The position numbers and the translations under genes were made by a program. A DNA stretch of 12,826 bases from Bacteroidia bacterium (lineage in GTDB: Bacteria; Bacteroidota; Bacteroidia; Bacteroidales; BM520), in the NCBI GenBank assembly GCA_009930445.1, contig RZYD01000042.1, positions 1-12,826 on the forward strand. The letters run 5' to 3'. Of the stretch, positions 1-8,333 are shown in pieces. Within the stretch, counting starts at the first letter, position 1. Every line of letters begins with the position of its first letter. The notes beneath the pieces were generated by a model, which searched no databases, was not told the DNA's origin, and saw only the letters and a program-made list of their open reading frames with translations.

Positions 1-1075
1 TTACAGGATTTAAGAAAATATTGGTATGGTCAGTGAAATGTGCTTCAGCTCGGGCGTAGCTGTCGCCGGGTTTCATTACATAGGTCAGGGTCTCAGCCTT
101 TTCCTCCTTAGCCAGTATCTTCCCGTCTTGTCCGATAAAGGACAGAAAAAAAGTCGGATGGGTGACAGAAAAGTTCAGGGTATCGCCCCGAACTGTGAAG
201 CTATGGATTCTTTCTTCAACCCCGTCGAGTTTTTGCTTTTTCCGTTCCCGGTTGTCTTTCGCTTCACGATGTATTCCCGTTACAATATAATTTCCCTTTT
301 TTAGCGTGCTCAGCAGGCTTTCTGAGTCGGTTGTGCAGGTAGCCAGGCTATTAAACCGGTATCCAAACTCACGCTCTTTTCCCAAATTATGCAGGTCGTC
401 GTTACCTGCGGCCAGCACGTAGTGGCCGGCACTTAGTGCTGCGTCCCATTCTTCCCGTGCAGGCAACCAATAGGCAAAGGTATTCAGTATTTCTATCGCC
501 TGGTAATTCCCCAGTTTCCTGAAGTCATGTTTTGAATATCCATTGTCGAGCTTCGGATGCGCCAGAATGATAAAATCACTTTGCCTGCTCAGGGCTTTTA
601 CGATATGTTGTTTATGGTTTAATCCCTGCCATAGAATATAGTCGAGCCAGGTTACCCGTTTGGCATTCACGGGTAGTTGATGAACCCGTTGAATGTTTAT
701 GCCATGTTCATAAACCGGAATAAAGGCACCTGAAGTGTCCAGCGACCTGTTAATATGTTGGTAATCAGATATCCCGGCAAGTGTGTAGCCCAGGCTCTCC
801 CTATACGTGCGGGATATGTTTTCCGGCGTGGAATGCAAAGCATTGGTAATACCAATGCTCCCCCAATAATCGGAATGGGCATGAAAATTTATCCGCTGCC
901 AGCAGGAAAAATCTGTCTCGGAATACGGATTATATAATTGTGAACCCGAAAAGGGTGCCTCTTTGGCGAATCGATAAACAGGGGTCAGCGTATAAGGAAA
1001 AAGCGCAATGACCCCGATAAGGAATATCCCTGCTATGGTTTTTACAAAAATGCGAACTATTGTTTTCACTATCAT
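1..1075 (-). CDS. PHP-domain metal-dependent hydrolase, membrane-anchored (3' end beyond window)
   Basis: An open frame runs from ATG at 1075 to the left edge with no stop, giving 358 visible residues. Residues about 9-27 form a hydrophobic segment after a basic N-terminus, so it is a signal anchor or uncleaved signal and the catalytic part should be periplasmic or membrane-bound. Candidate PHP metal ligands follow in the usual order: HAHS (65-68), SDYQHIN (103-109, replacing the usual TDH), E123 in EHGI, H173 in LAHP, E195, and GNDDLH (224-229, replacing GSDAH). The rest, from about 255, may be a C-terminal beta domain. PHP proteins are metal-dependent phosphoesterases or hydrolases; the substrate here cannot be told. 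It is divergent from the propeller gene at 1185. The fold call is fairly safe, the activity unknown. Confidence 0.75.
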   Translation of the reverse strand, partial: MIVKTIVRIFVKTIAGIFLIGVIALFPYTLTPVYRFAKEAPFSGSQLYNPYSETDFSCWQRINFHAHSDYWGSIGITNALHSTPENISRTYRESLGYTLAGISDYQHINRSLDTSGAFIPVYEHGINIQRVHQLPVNAKRVTWLDYILWQGLNHKQHIVKALSRQSDFIILAHPKLDNGYSKHDFRKLGNYQAIEILNTFAYWLPAREEWDAALSAGHYVLAAGNDDLHNLGKEREFGYRFNSLATCTTDSESLLSTLKKGNYIVTGIHREAKDNRERKKQKLDGVEERIHSFTVRGDTLNFSVTHPTFFLSFIGQDGKILAKEEKAETLTYVMKPGDSYARAEAHFTDHTNIFLNPV

Positions 1076-1097
1076 ATTCTTGTATTGTTTTGTACTG

Positions 1098-1105
1098 CAA
1101 AGGTA
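1098..1105 (-). promoter_or_regulatory. Bacteroidota-type -7 element for the PHP gene
   Basis: The minus strand reads TACCTTTG, a full match to the Bacteroidota -7 consensus TAnnTTTG, 22 nt before the ATG at 1075. No clear TTTG -33 element is seen at the expected 19-21 nt spacing, so it rests on the -7 match and its position. Confidence 0.5.
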
Positions 1106-1138
1106 TAATTAACAACCCTGTTTTTTGAGAAAAATTTT

Positions 1139-1146
1139 TATCTTTA
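1139..1146 (+). promoter_or_regulatory. Possible -7 element for the VPS10/BNR gene
   Basis: TATCTTTA fits TAnnTTTG at seven of eight positions and lies 38 nt before the ATG at 1185. A TTTG at 1124-1127 is only 11 nt upstream, too close for a standard -33 box, so this promoter is tentative. Confidence 0.4.
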
Positions 1147-1184
1147 GCTCCGATTAAACAATTGCAATTATAGCCATTTAAACT

Positions 1185-4100
1185 ATGAAACAGCCATTTT
1201 TATTATTGCTTGTAATCGCTTTTTTTATGCAGGGTAATGCTTATGCCGGTAAAAAAAAGGATCATGACGAAAAGAAGGAGGACAAACTTTCGCTTTCATT
1301 TTTAAAATTCAGAAACATAGGCCCAGCTTACTGTAGTGGGAGAATTGGCGATTTCGCCGTAAATCCCGACAATCCTTCGGAGTACTACGTAGCCGTATCC
1401 AGCGGGAATGTATGGAAGACAATTAATAACGGCACTACCTGGAATCCGGTATTCGATGATCAGGGCTCTTATTCAATAGGATGTGTAACCATGAGCCCAC
1501 AAAATCACAATGTAGTATGGGTTGGTACCGGCGAAAATAATCATCAACGTGCGCTGGGTTACGGCGATGGAGTATATAAAAGTTTAGATGGAGGCCAGTC
1601 GTGGAAGAATATGGGGCTCAGAGAGTCGCGCCAAATTGGTGATATCATAATCGATCCACGCAACCAGGATGTGGTGTATGTTGCCGCTGAAGGTTCTGCC
1701 TGGGGCCCGGGTGGCGAACGTGGTTTATACAAAACTACCGACGGTGGAAAAACATGGACACTTTCGCTCGAAATTAGCGAGAATACAGGCGTTAACAATG
1801 TGGCCTTCGATCCATCCAATCCCAATGTGCTTTATGCTACTTCCGAACAACGTCGCCGTCACGTAAATACCAAAATTGGCGGAGGACCCGAATCGGCATT
1901 CTATAAATCAACCAATGCGGGGGCAACATGGCGTAAAATAACAAAAGGACTTCCTTCCGTTGATATCGGTGGAATGGGCCTGGCTGTATCTCCTGTAAAC
2001 ACCGATATCCTTTATATTATCGCAGAAGCACAAGGTGAATCAGGTGGTTTCTTCCGCTCAACCGATAGAGGTGAGTCGTGGGAAAAAATGAGCGACCACC
2101 ATAGCTCAGGTCAGTATTACAACGAAATTTACTGCGACCCTGTCGATGAAAATAAGGTTTTTAGCGTTGAAACGTATACGCATTATACCGAAGATGGTGG
2201 AAAAACCTGGAAACGCCTCGGCCTGAATAACCGTCATGTGGATGATCATGCTTTGTGGATCGATCCTGAAAATACCATCCATTTACTGATAGGTGGCGAT
2301 GGGGGAATCTATGAAACCTGGGACATGGGCGCAACCTGGGCTTTTAAAGAAAACCTTCCTGTTACACAGTTTTATCGCGTAAATGTGGATGATGCGTATC
2401 CATTCTATAATGTATACGGTGGAACCCAGGATAACAACAGCCTTTTTGGCCCGTCGGCAACTACCAGCTACGCCGGTATTACAAACGACGATTATACGGT
2501 GATGCTGGGCGGCGACGGATTCTGGACCGCTGTAGATCCTTCCGAACCGAATATTGTCTATTGTGAGTCGCAATATGGAAATATCTGCCGTTACGATCGT
2601 AAAAATGGGGCAAAACAATATATCCGACCTGTTCCGGTAAAAGGCGGAATGAGCTATAAGTGGAACTGGAATACGCCGGTTATTATTAGCCCGCATTCCG
2701 CTACACGTCTCTATATGGCCGCAAATAAAGTTTTTCGTACCAACGATCGCGGCGATTCATGGGAGGTGATTAGTGACGATTTAACCGCTCAGGTCGATCG
2801 TAATACCTGGCCTGCAATGGGAAAATTTTGGCCATCCAATGCCGTAGCGAAAGATGTCTCTACCTCACTTTTTGGTACTATCGTCTCGCTGGCTGAATCT
2901 CCCGTTACAGAAGGACTGCTGTTTGCCGGTTCCGATGATGGTGTTCTTTCTATTCAGGAAAATAACCAGTGGAAGAAGTATGCTGAATTTCCCGGGGTTC
3001 CGGATTATTCCTATATAAGTGATATTTGTCCCGATAATTTCGACGATAATACCCTTTATATCGCTTTTGATAATCTTAAAAGAGATGATTTTAAACCTTA
3101 CATTCTCAAAAGCACCGACAAGGGAGCCAGTTGGGTCTCCATTTCTGCCAATCTACCCGAAAATGGTACGGTACACACTATCGTTCAGGATTATATGAAT
3201 GCTGAAATTTTATTCGTGGGTACAGAATTTGGCGCATTTGTAACCCTCGACGGAGGCGCTTCCTGGAATCAATTGAAGTCGGGAATTCCTACCATTGCTG
3301 TTCGCGATCTGGTAATACAAAAATCACATAACGACCTCGTGGCTGCTACCTTTGGCCGTGGGTTTTATATCCTCGATGATTATTCTCCTTTACGGGAATA
3401 TAAAACTATCGTAGAAAAGGAGAGTCCTGCATTTTTTCAGGTCCCGGAAGCGCTTATGTTTAACAGAAAATCGGGCAAAGGAAGTTTAGGTGAAACCTAT
3501 TTCCGGGCTAAAAACCCTGATTTTGGTGCAATATTTACCTATTATCTTAAGGATGTTCCTGCAACAAAAAAATCAACCCGCATGGAAGAGGAGAAAAAGC
3601 TGTTTAAAGATAGTAAACCCATTCCTCAACCTACCAATGAGCAACTTCGTGAAGAGGAAAAACAGATTCAACCCCATCTGATTTTTACCATTCGCGATAA
3701 GGACGGACAGGTAGTGCGGATACTGAAAGAGAAACCATCCAAAGGCGTAAGCCGCATTTCATGGGATATGGAATACCAAAACCCTGGTTATCCCGTAAGG
3801 TTAGCAAAAAATGCGTATAGCCCAACCAATAATGGCCGCGGTGGCGTTAATGTTTTACCCGGGGAATATACCGTGGATATGGCGATGTATGAAGATGGTA
3901 AAATTGAAGTGCTTGCAGGTCCAGTGGCCTTTAAAACCAATAAGTGGTATAACGGTACATTGCATGATGAAAATGAAGAGGCTACGATCGCCTTTATCCG
4001 TGAGTATTCTGATCTTACACGGATTATTCGGGGCACTTACTCTTTTGGCGATGATTTAGCTTCACGAGTAGAGCATATTCGTCAGGCGCTGAATAATACG

Positions 4101-4451
4101 CCTGGTGCTGACCCGGCGATGCTGCTGAGGGCACATAATTTGGCTTTTGCTATCGACGATGTGCTATTTGCTTTCCATGGAGAATCTGCCAAAGCCTCAC
4201 ACGAAGAAATTCCTCCACATCCTTTATGCATTGATGAAAGAATGGATGCGGTTTCATCGGCAATCTGGGGCGCCACTACGGGTGTGAATAAAGTAATGAC
4301 CGATAACTATGCGATTTTGGTGGAAGAGTTTCCTCCCTTATTGAATAAGCTAGAGAAAATATATGAAAAGGAAATCCCTGAATTAGAGAATTACCTGGAG
4401 TCGATAAACGCTCCTTATACACCCGGAAGAGTTCCTGTATGGACAAAGTAG
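1185..4451 (+). CDS. Secreted VPS10/sortilin-like BNR (Asp-box) beta-propeller protein
   Basis: 1088 residues. The N-terminus is a typical signal peptide (hydrophobic 4-16, likely cut after AYA at 19-21) followed by a Lys/Asp/Glu-rich stretch, so the protein is exported. Ten Asp-box motifs (S/T-x-D-x-G-x-S/T-W type) occur near residues 78, 132, 183, 241, 291, 335, 378, 518, 642 and 686, each marking a propeller blade; this points to one large or two linked beta-propellers. GGTQDN at 412-417 is the kind of motif seen in this family. Residues about 780-930 look like a beta-sandwich (an 'IRDKDGQVVR' strand, as in FlgD-like Ig domains), and the last 150 are mainly helical. No clear type IX sorting domain is seen at the C-terminus. 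Bacterial VPS10/BNR proteins are often annotated as glycosyl hydrolases, but no sialidase active-site set was recognised and the function is unknown. Single-gene unit closed by a hairpin. Confidence 0.85.
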   Translation: MKQPFLLLLVIAFFMQGNAYAGKKKDHDEKKEDKLSLSFLKFRNIGPAYCSGRIGDFAVNPDNPSEYYVAVSSGNVWKTINNGTTWNPVFDDQGSYSIGCVTMSPQNHNVVWVGTGENNHQRALGYGDGVYKSLDGGQSWKNMGLRESRQIGDIIIDPRNQDVVYVAAEGSAWGPGGERGLYKTTDGGKTWTLSLEISENTGVNNVAFDPSNPNVLYATSEQRRRHVNTKIGGGPESAFYKSTNAGATWRKITKGLPSVDIGGMGLAVSPVNTDILYIIAEAQGESGGFFRSTDRGESWEKMSDHHSSGQYYNEIYCDPVDENKVFSVETYTHYTEDGGKTWKRLGLNNRHVDDHALWIDPENTIHLLIGGDGGIYETWDMGATWAFKENLPVTQFYRVNVDDAYPFYNVYGGTQDNNSLFGPSATTSYAGITNDDYTVMLGGDGFWTAVDPSEPNIVYCESQYGNICRYDRKNGAKQYIRPVPVKGGMSYKWNWNTPVIISPHSATRLYMAANKVFRTNDRGDSWEVISDDLTAQVDRNTWPAMGKFWPSNAVAKDVSTSLFGTIVSLAESPVTEGLLFAGSDDGVLSIQENNQWKKYAEFPGVPDYSYISDICPDNFDDNTLYIAFDNLKRDDFKPYILKSTDKGASWVSISANLPENGTVHTIVQDYMNAEILFVGTEFGAFVTLDGGASWNQLKSGIPTIAVRDLVIQKSHNDLVAATFGRGFYILDDYSPLREYKTIVEKESPAFFQVPEALMFNRKSGKGSLGETYFRAKNPDFGAIFTYYLKDVPATKKSTRMEEEKKLFKDSKPIPQPTNEQLREEEKQIQPHLIFTIRDKDGQVVRILKEKPSKGVSRISWDMEYQNPGYPVRLAKNAYSPTNNGRGGVNVLPGEYTVDMAMYEDGKIEVLAGPVAFKTNKWYNGTLHDENEEATIAFIREYSDLTRIIRGTYSFGDDLASRVEHIRQALNNTPGADPAMLLRAHNLAFAIDDVLFAFHGESAKASHEEIPPHPLCIDERMDAVSSAIWGATTGVNKVMTDNYAILVEEFPPLLNKLEKIYEKEIPELENYLESINAPYTPGRVPVWTK

Positions 4452-4475
4452 TTGCCTCGTAAAGAGCCAATTGGA

Positions 4476-4506
4476 AGAGCTGACAGGTATTTCTCCTGTC
4501 AGCTCT
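4476..4506 (+). terminator. Perfect 12-bp stem-loop after the propeller gene
   Basis: AGAGCTGACAGG (4476-4487) and its exact reverse complement (4495-4506) flank a 7-nt loop, 25 nt after the stop at 4451. There is no T-tract on the plus strand, so it may be a terminator or an mRNA-end stabiliser. The rest of the convergent gap to 4741 holds only weak hairpins (for example 4619-4633) and no gene. Confidence 0.55.
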
Positions 4507-4710
4507 CGCAATACAGCATATCCAACAAAGTCGCGTAAGTATAGGAGTTGGTTTAATATTAAGGAACTAGCATTCCGAATGGAGTGAGAAATTTCAAATC
4601 GTGTGGATATTGTTTATTGAATATTGGATATTCGTAGTAGCGCAAACCTGACAAGACGGGCGGAACTTGAATATATAACATAACAGTGCTGAAGCCGGTC
4701 AGGGAGTAAA

Positions 4711-4725
4711 ATGCCTTCCCGGCAT
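4711..4725 (-). terminator. Small hairpin after the wecE-like gene
   Basis: ATGCC (4711-4715) and GGCAT (4721-4725) pair around a 5-nt loop. On the minus strand the hairpin lies 16 nt past the stop of the aminotransferase and is followed by TTTT, as in a weak intrinsic terminator. The 5-bp stem keeps confidence low. Confidence 0.35.
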
Positions 4726-4741
4726 AATTTTCTGCCGCAGG

Positions 4742-5869
4742 TTAACGATAAAAGTCTTTTACCGCGTTGATTACCGCGTTGATTTCTTTCTCTCTCAGTG
4801 CATAAAAGAGGGGCAAACGGATGAGTGTTTCCGAAAACCGTTCCGCATTGGGTAGGGGTCGGTTACCCTGTTGATGACTGTAGAACGGACTGTTATGGAG
4901 CGACTGATAATGAAATACGGCATGAATATTCCGTTTTCGTAAGTGTGTGAGCAAGCGGTCCCGTTCCTGAAGGCTTTGGGTGATGAGGTAAAACAGGTGC
5001 CCGTTTATGCTTGCATATTCCGGTATTATGGGAAGTTGAACGTTGCCTTGTTCCCATAAGGTTTTCAATCCTTCATAATAATAATTCCAATGCCTTACCC
5101 GTCTGGCCTGAATTTTTTTTATCTGTTCCATCTGTGCGGTCAGGCAGGCGCCTACAATGTCGGAAGGAAGAAACGAGGAGCCTACATCAACCCATTCGTA
5201 CTTTTGTACCTCTCCACGGCGAAATGCGGCCCGGTTTGTTCCTTTCTCCCAGATAATCTCCGAGCGCGTGCAAAAGCGGGCATCGTTGACCAGTAACATT
5301 CCACCTTCGCCGGTGATAATATTCTTTGTTTCATGAAATGAAAAAGCCCCCAAATGCCCGATACTGCCCAACGGCCTGCTTTTATAAGTTGCTTCAATGC
5401 TGTGGGCGGCATCTTCCGCAACGAAAAGGTTATAGCGTTGCGCCAGCGCCATGATCCGGTCCATATCGTTGGCAATACCCCCATAATGCATCACTACGAT
5501 CGCTTTTGTTTTCGGGGTAATCAACTCCTCCAAACGGTCAGGGTCCATGTTGGGATGGTCATCCATACTGTCACAAAATACCAGATTGGCACCCCGGAGA
5601 ATAAACGGATTGGCTGAACTGACAAAGGTATACGAGGGCATAATAACTTCGTCGCCGGGTGCGATTCGAAACAACAGGGCAATCATTTCCAGCGCATCGG
5701 TACAGCTCGAAGTGAGCAGTGCTTTTCGTATACCATACCGCGCCTGAAATAGCTCCTGTACTTTTTTTGTATAGCTCCCGTTGCCGCTAAAATTCCCGTT
5801 TCTGGCTGCTTTAATGATATATTTTTTTTCTCTGCCTGTAAAATGTGGTTTGTTGAATGGTATGTTCAT
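4742..5869 (-). CDS. wecE: dTDP-4-amino-4,6-dideoxyhexose transaminase (WecE/RffA type)
   Basis: 375 residues, full length for the DegT/DnrJ/EryC1 PLP-dependent sugar aminotransferases. It is recognisably like E. coli WecE along its length: FNKPHFTGRE at 5-14, SCTDALEM at 55-62, PGDEVIMPSYTFVS at 71-84, EDAAHS at 152-157, and the PLP-lysine motif SFHETKN with K182. WecE moves an amino group from glutamate to C4 of dTDP-4-keto-6-deoxyglucose, giving dTDP-4-amino-4,6-dideoxygalactose (Fuc4N); the related VioA gives the gluco epimer, and sequence alone does not settle which product forms here. The start is placed at ATG 5869; a TTG 21 nt upstream overlaps the -7 promoter element, and the family begins at this Met-Asn-Ile-Pro. 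Divergent from the flippase gene; likely supplies the amino sugar for the acyl-transfer operon at 8334-11783. Confidence 0.85.
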   Translation of the reverse strand: MNIPFNKPHFTGREKKYIIKAARNGNFSGNGSYTKKVQELFQARYGIRKALLTSSCTDALEMIALLFRIAPGDEVIMPSYTFVSSANPFILRGANLVFCDSMDDHPNMDPDRLEELITPKTKAIVVMHYGGIANDMDRIMALAQRYNLFVAEDAAHSIEATYKSRPLGSIGHLGAFSFHETKNIITGEGGMLLVNDARFCTRSEIIWEKGTNRAAFRRGEVQKYEWVDVGSSFLPSDIVGACLTAQMEQIKKIQARRVRHWNYYYEGLKTLWEQGNVQLPIIPEYASINGHLFYLITQSLQERDRLLTHLRKRNIHAVFHYQSLHNSPFYSHQQGNRPLPNAERFSETLIRLPLFYALREKEINAVINAVKDFYR

Positions 5870-5887
5870 CGGCCTTCTGCTTTCTTG

Positions 5888-5895
5888 CAAAGTTA
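5888..5895 (-). promoter_or_regulatory. -7 promoter element for wecE
   Basis: The minus strand reads TAACTTTG, a full match to TAnnTTTG, 18 nt before the ATG at 5869. Transcription should start near 5881, giving a leader of about a dozen bases with an AGAAGG purine run as possible ribosome site. No good -33 box is visible. Confidence 0.5.
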
Positions 5896-5921
5896 AACCA
5901 TTTTATTCGATAGTAATGGGG

Positions 5922-5951
5922 TTGGCTGTTCGTTAATCGCTGTTATTTTTG
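5922..5951 (+). promoter_or_regulatory. Promoter for the flippase-sulfotransferase unit
   Basis: TTG at 5922-5924, a 19-nt spacer, and TATTTTTG at 5944-5951 match the Bacteroidota TTTG/N19-21/TAnnTTTG promoter form. It lies 23 nt before the TTG start at 5975 and is the best full promoter in the window. It is back to back with the wecE promoter. Confidence 0.55.
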
Positions 5952-5974
5952 TTTCTTTGTAAAAAAGAATTCCA

Positions 5975-7285
5975 TTGGCAAAGCGTAGTTACCTCAGAGA
6001 TATCAGTGGCGTATTCGGTTCCTATGTCATCTCCCTGGTGGCCTCCTTTTCTGTATATATTATCCTTACCCGCCTGTTAGGCCCTGAAAAATTTGGTGTT
6101 TACAGTACGTTGTTGGTGATTCCCCTCATTACGGTGGGTTTTGTGCAAATGGGTATCCGTCGCGCTGCACTTTTTCATCTTGGGAAAAAGCATTTCCCGG
6201 AGCAGCGTATTGTCTCTGCTGTGTTTACCTTGCTGCTGATTGCTTCTTTTTTGGGAATCCTTGTCTCCGGGGCTGGTTTTCTTGTGTATAACCACCCCGC
6301 CTACAAAACTTCCTATATGGTGATGGTATTGCTGGCGATTCCGTTTAAACTGGCCGTTTTGTATACGGGAGGGATCTTTTTGGGAAAGGATGAAATCCGG
6401 AGTGTGAATCTGCAAAACTGGACTCCGCTGGTTTTGAATTTATTATTTGTGGCGCTTTTTGTCTGGATATTTCCCATGGATATTCTGGGCGCCACCATCG
6501 CTTATATGCTGTCGAATGGCCTTGTGGCCGTATATTATCTCGTTACTTTGTACCGGAAATACCACGTCACCCTTGGTGTTGACCATGATGTGATCCGTGC
6601 GTTGGTTGCTAAAGGCGTTCTGTTTGCCGTAAGTTTTGTGGTAATGCAACTCAATTTACGGGTCGATTTGCTGATTCTCGGGCGGATAGGTGTTGCGGCT
6701 GAAACAGGATATTACAGCCTGGCCGTGCAGATTGCAGAACAACTCTGGTTGCTGCCGGCAGCGGTGGGTGTTGTTGTTATGAGCCGAACGGCCAATTCAA
6801 CCTCCCAAACGAAAATGACGGAAGAAACGTCACGCCTGATGCGGCTGACCTTGCTGGCCGGGGCCCTGATTTCACTTGCGCTGGTTTTGGTGGTTCCCTG
6901 GCTGGTCCCCTTGCTGTTCGGCCCGGCATTCAGCGAAAGCAGCCAGCTGATTTTATGGCTTCTGCCCGGTATTGTGGCTTTTATGGTTTTCAGGGTGCTG
7001 AATGGACAACTCTCCGGGATGGGACGACCCGGGTATTCGGCCGTAATTTTTTCCTTTGCCTTACTGATTAATGTGCTGCTGAATTTTTTGTGGATTCCCC
7101 GGTATGGCGCCAGGGGCGCAGCATGGGCTACCGATATTAGTTACTTCGCTGGCTCACTGGCCTTGGCAGTGGCCTATTGCTACGTGAATCATACCTCTTT
7201 TTTCCGGCTTTTTTGCCCGCATAAATCTGATCTTTCCGGGCTTGGCAGCCGTTTTAATGCATATTTCACGAATAAATCAAAATGA
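5975..7285 (+). CDS. Polysaccharide (O-antigen/capsule) flippase, MOP superfamily
   Basis: 436 residues, very hydrophobic throughout, with about 12 to 14 membrane segments, the first at about 16-36 and the last near 385-405. Length and pattern fit Wzx-like lipid-linked oligosaccharide flippases (the Polysacc_synt families), including a first helix followed by TRLLGPEKFGVYST (33-46), a typical family start. It would move undecaprenyl-diphosphate-linked repeat units across the inner membrane. The start is TTG at 5975: an in-frame stop lies at 5960-5962, no ATG lies between, and the next Met (59) would remove the first membrane segment. It overlaps the sulfotransferase gene by four bases (ATGA), so the two are translationally coupled. 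The substrate cannot be told from sequence. Confidence 0.85.
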   Translation: MAKRSYLRDISGVFGSYVISLVASFSVYIILTRLLGPEKFGVYSTLLVIPLITVGFVQMGIRRAALFHLGKKHFPEQRIVSAVFTLLLIASFLGILVSGAGFLVYNHPAYKTSYMVMVLLAIPFKLAVLYTGGIFLGKDEIRSVNLQNWTPLVLNLLFVALFVWIFPMDILGATIAYMLSNGLVAVYYLVTLYRKYHVTLGVDHDVIRALVAKGVLFAVSFVVMQLNLRVDLLILGRIGVAAETGYYSLAVQIAEQLWLLPAAVGVVVMSRTANSTSQTKMTEETSRLMRLTLLAGALISLALVLVVPWLVPLLFGPAFSESSQLILWLLPGIVAFMVFRVLNGQLSGMGRPGYSAVIFSFALLINVLLNFLWIPRYGARGAAWATDISYFAGSLALAVAYCYVNHTSFFRLFCPHKSDLSGLGSRFNAYFTNKSK

Positions 7286-8325
7286 AAAATTCTGCTTCTA
7301 CTCCGTTTTTCTTCATTATCGGACACCCCCGATCGGGAACCACCCTTATCCGGATGCTCTTTGATGCCCATCCCCATGTGAATATCCCGATCGAAAGCCC
7401 CTTTATTGTGAGTATGTACGGTCGGTATGGTAAAATATCTTCGTGGAATATGCAGCGTTTACTCCGTTTCTATCATGACCTTTTTACCTTTCAGCATTTT
7501 GATGAATGGACAATTGATCGTGAAGAATTGAAGCGCGATATTCTCGCCATGGAGGGAAATCATACCTTTCAGGAATTGGTTAAGGTTGTTTATTCCCATT
7601 ATATTTCCGTGTATCCCAAACAGGAAATTTTGCTTCAGGGCGATAAAAACCCATATTTTACCCTTTATATGCGCCGTTTGGCAAAAATTTTCCCGGAAGC
7701 CCGTTTTTTGTTTATTTATCGCGATTATCGCGACCATTTCTATTCCATGAGCCGGGTTAACTTTGAAGCAGACATCCCTGCATTAATCGGCTGGCGGTGG
7801 AAATATTTCGTCAGGGATACGGAACGGTTTGTGAAGGCCTTTCCCGAAAAATGTCTCGTGTTTCGTTATGAAGATTTTGTTGAAAATCCGGCAAAATATA
7901 ACACGATGTTTTCTGATTTCCTCCGCATCCCCTGTGTGGAGCAGGTGCTTAATTTTCATGAAGGAATTGAAACAGCAAAACAATTTCACCAGTCAGAAAT
8001 GGATAAGTACCATACCAGCCTGATGAAACCGGTGAATATGGGCCGTATCGGTTTATGGCGGGAAAACCTAACGATTAAGCAGGTACAGCACCTCGATGCG
8101 GTTGTGGGGAAATGGGCGCGTGTGGCAGGATATGAAAAACAATTTCCGCATACCTCCCCATTCGTTTGGCTGCGTACCCGCCCTATGGTACTTTATGGGA
8201 TGTTGATGTATTTTGCAATTAAAACCGGGGATATCCTCCCTTTTGCCCTGAAAAATTGGCTTCTTGCCCGTCTGGGTTTTTTCCTTCGGGTGTATCAGCA
8301 ACGAAAAAATAGTAAGCGGGCCTGA
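7282..8325 (+). CDS. PAPS-dependent sulfotransferase, likely acting on glycan
   Basis: 347 residues. The N-terminal GHPRSGTTLIR (14-24) is the 5'-phosphosulfate-binding loop of the sulfotransferase superfamily, and RFLFIYRDYRDHFYSMSR (141-158) has the form of the 3'-phosphate-binding motif, with R147 and S155 as expected ligands. These enzymes move sulfate from PAPS to a hydroxyl or amine. No signal peptide is seen; a hydrophobic stretch near 305-335 might touch the membrane. Its start codon overlaps the flippase stop (ATGA), linking it to glycan assembly, so a polysaccharide or lipid-linked sugar is the most likely acceptor (inference). No PAPS synthesis gene is in the window. It ends 8 bp from the convergent GNAT-like gene. 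Confidence 0.8.
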   Translation: MKNSASTPFFFIIGHPRSGTTLIRMLFDAHPHVNIPIESPFIVSMYGRYGKISSWNMQRLLRFYHDLFTFQHFDEWTIDREELKRDILAMEGNHTFQELVKVVYSHYISVYPKQEILLQGDKNPYFTLYMRRLAKIFPEARFLFIYRDYRDHFYSMSRVNFEADIPALIGWRWKYFVRDTERFVKAFPEKCLVFRYEDFVENPAKYNTMFSDFLRIPCVEQVLNFHEGIETAKQFHQSEMDKYHTSLMKPVNMGRIGLWRENLTIKQVQHLDAVVGKWARVAGYEKQFPHTSPFVWLRTRPMVLYGMLMYFAIKTGDILPFALKNWLLARLGFFLRVYQQRKNSKRA

Positions 8326-8333
8326 TTCTGAAC

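Noticed and set aside
930..1115. 61-residue minus-strand frame near the PHP start
   Set aside because: It is out of frame with the long PHP frame that starts at 1075 and carries ordered metal motifs.
2283..2696. 137-residue open frame on the minus strand
   Set aside because: It is antisense to the propeller gene, whose reading frame and Asp boxes are continuous; no recognisable protein.
4619..4633. GAATAT-TGG-ATATTC inverted repeat
   Set aside because: A 6-bp AT-rich stem mid-gap, with no T-tract or nearby gene end, is expected by chance.
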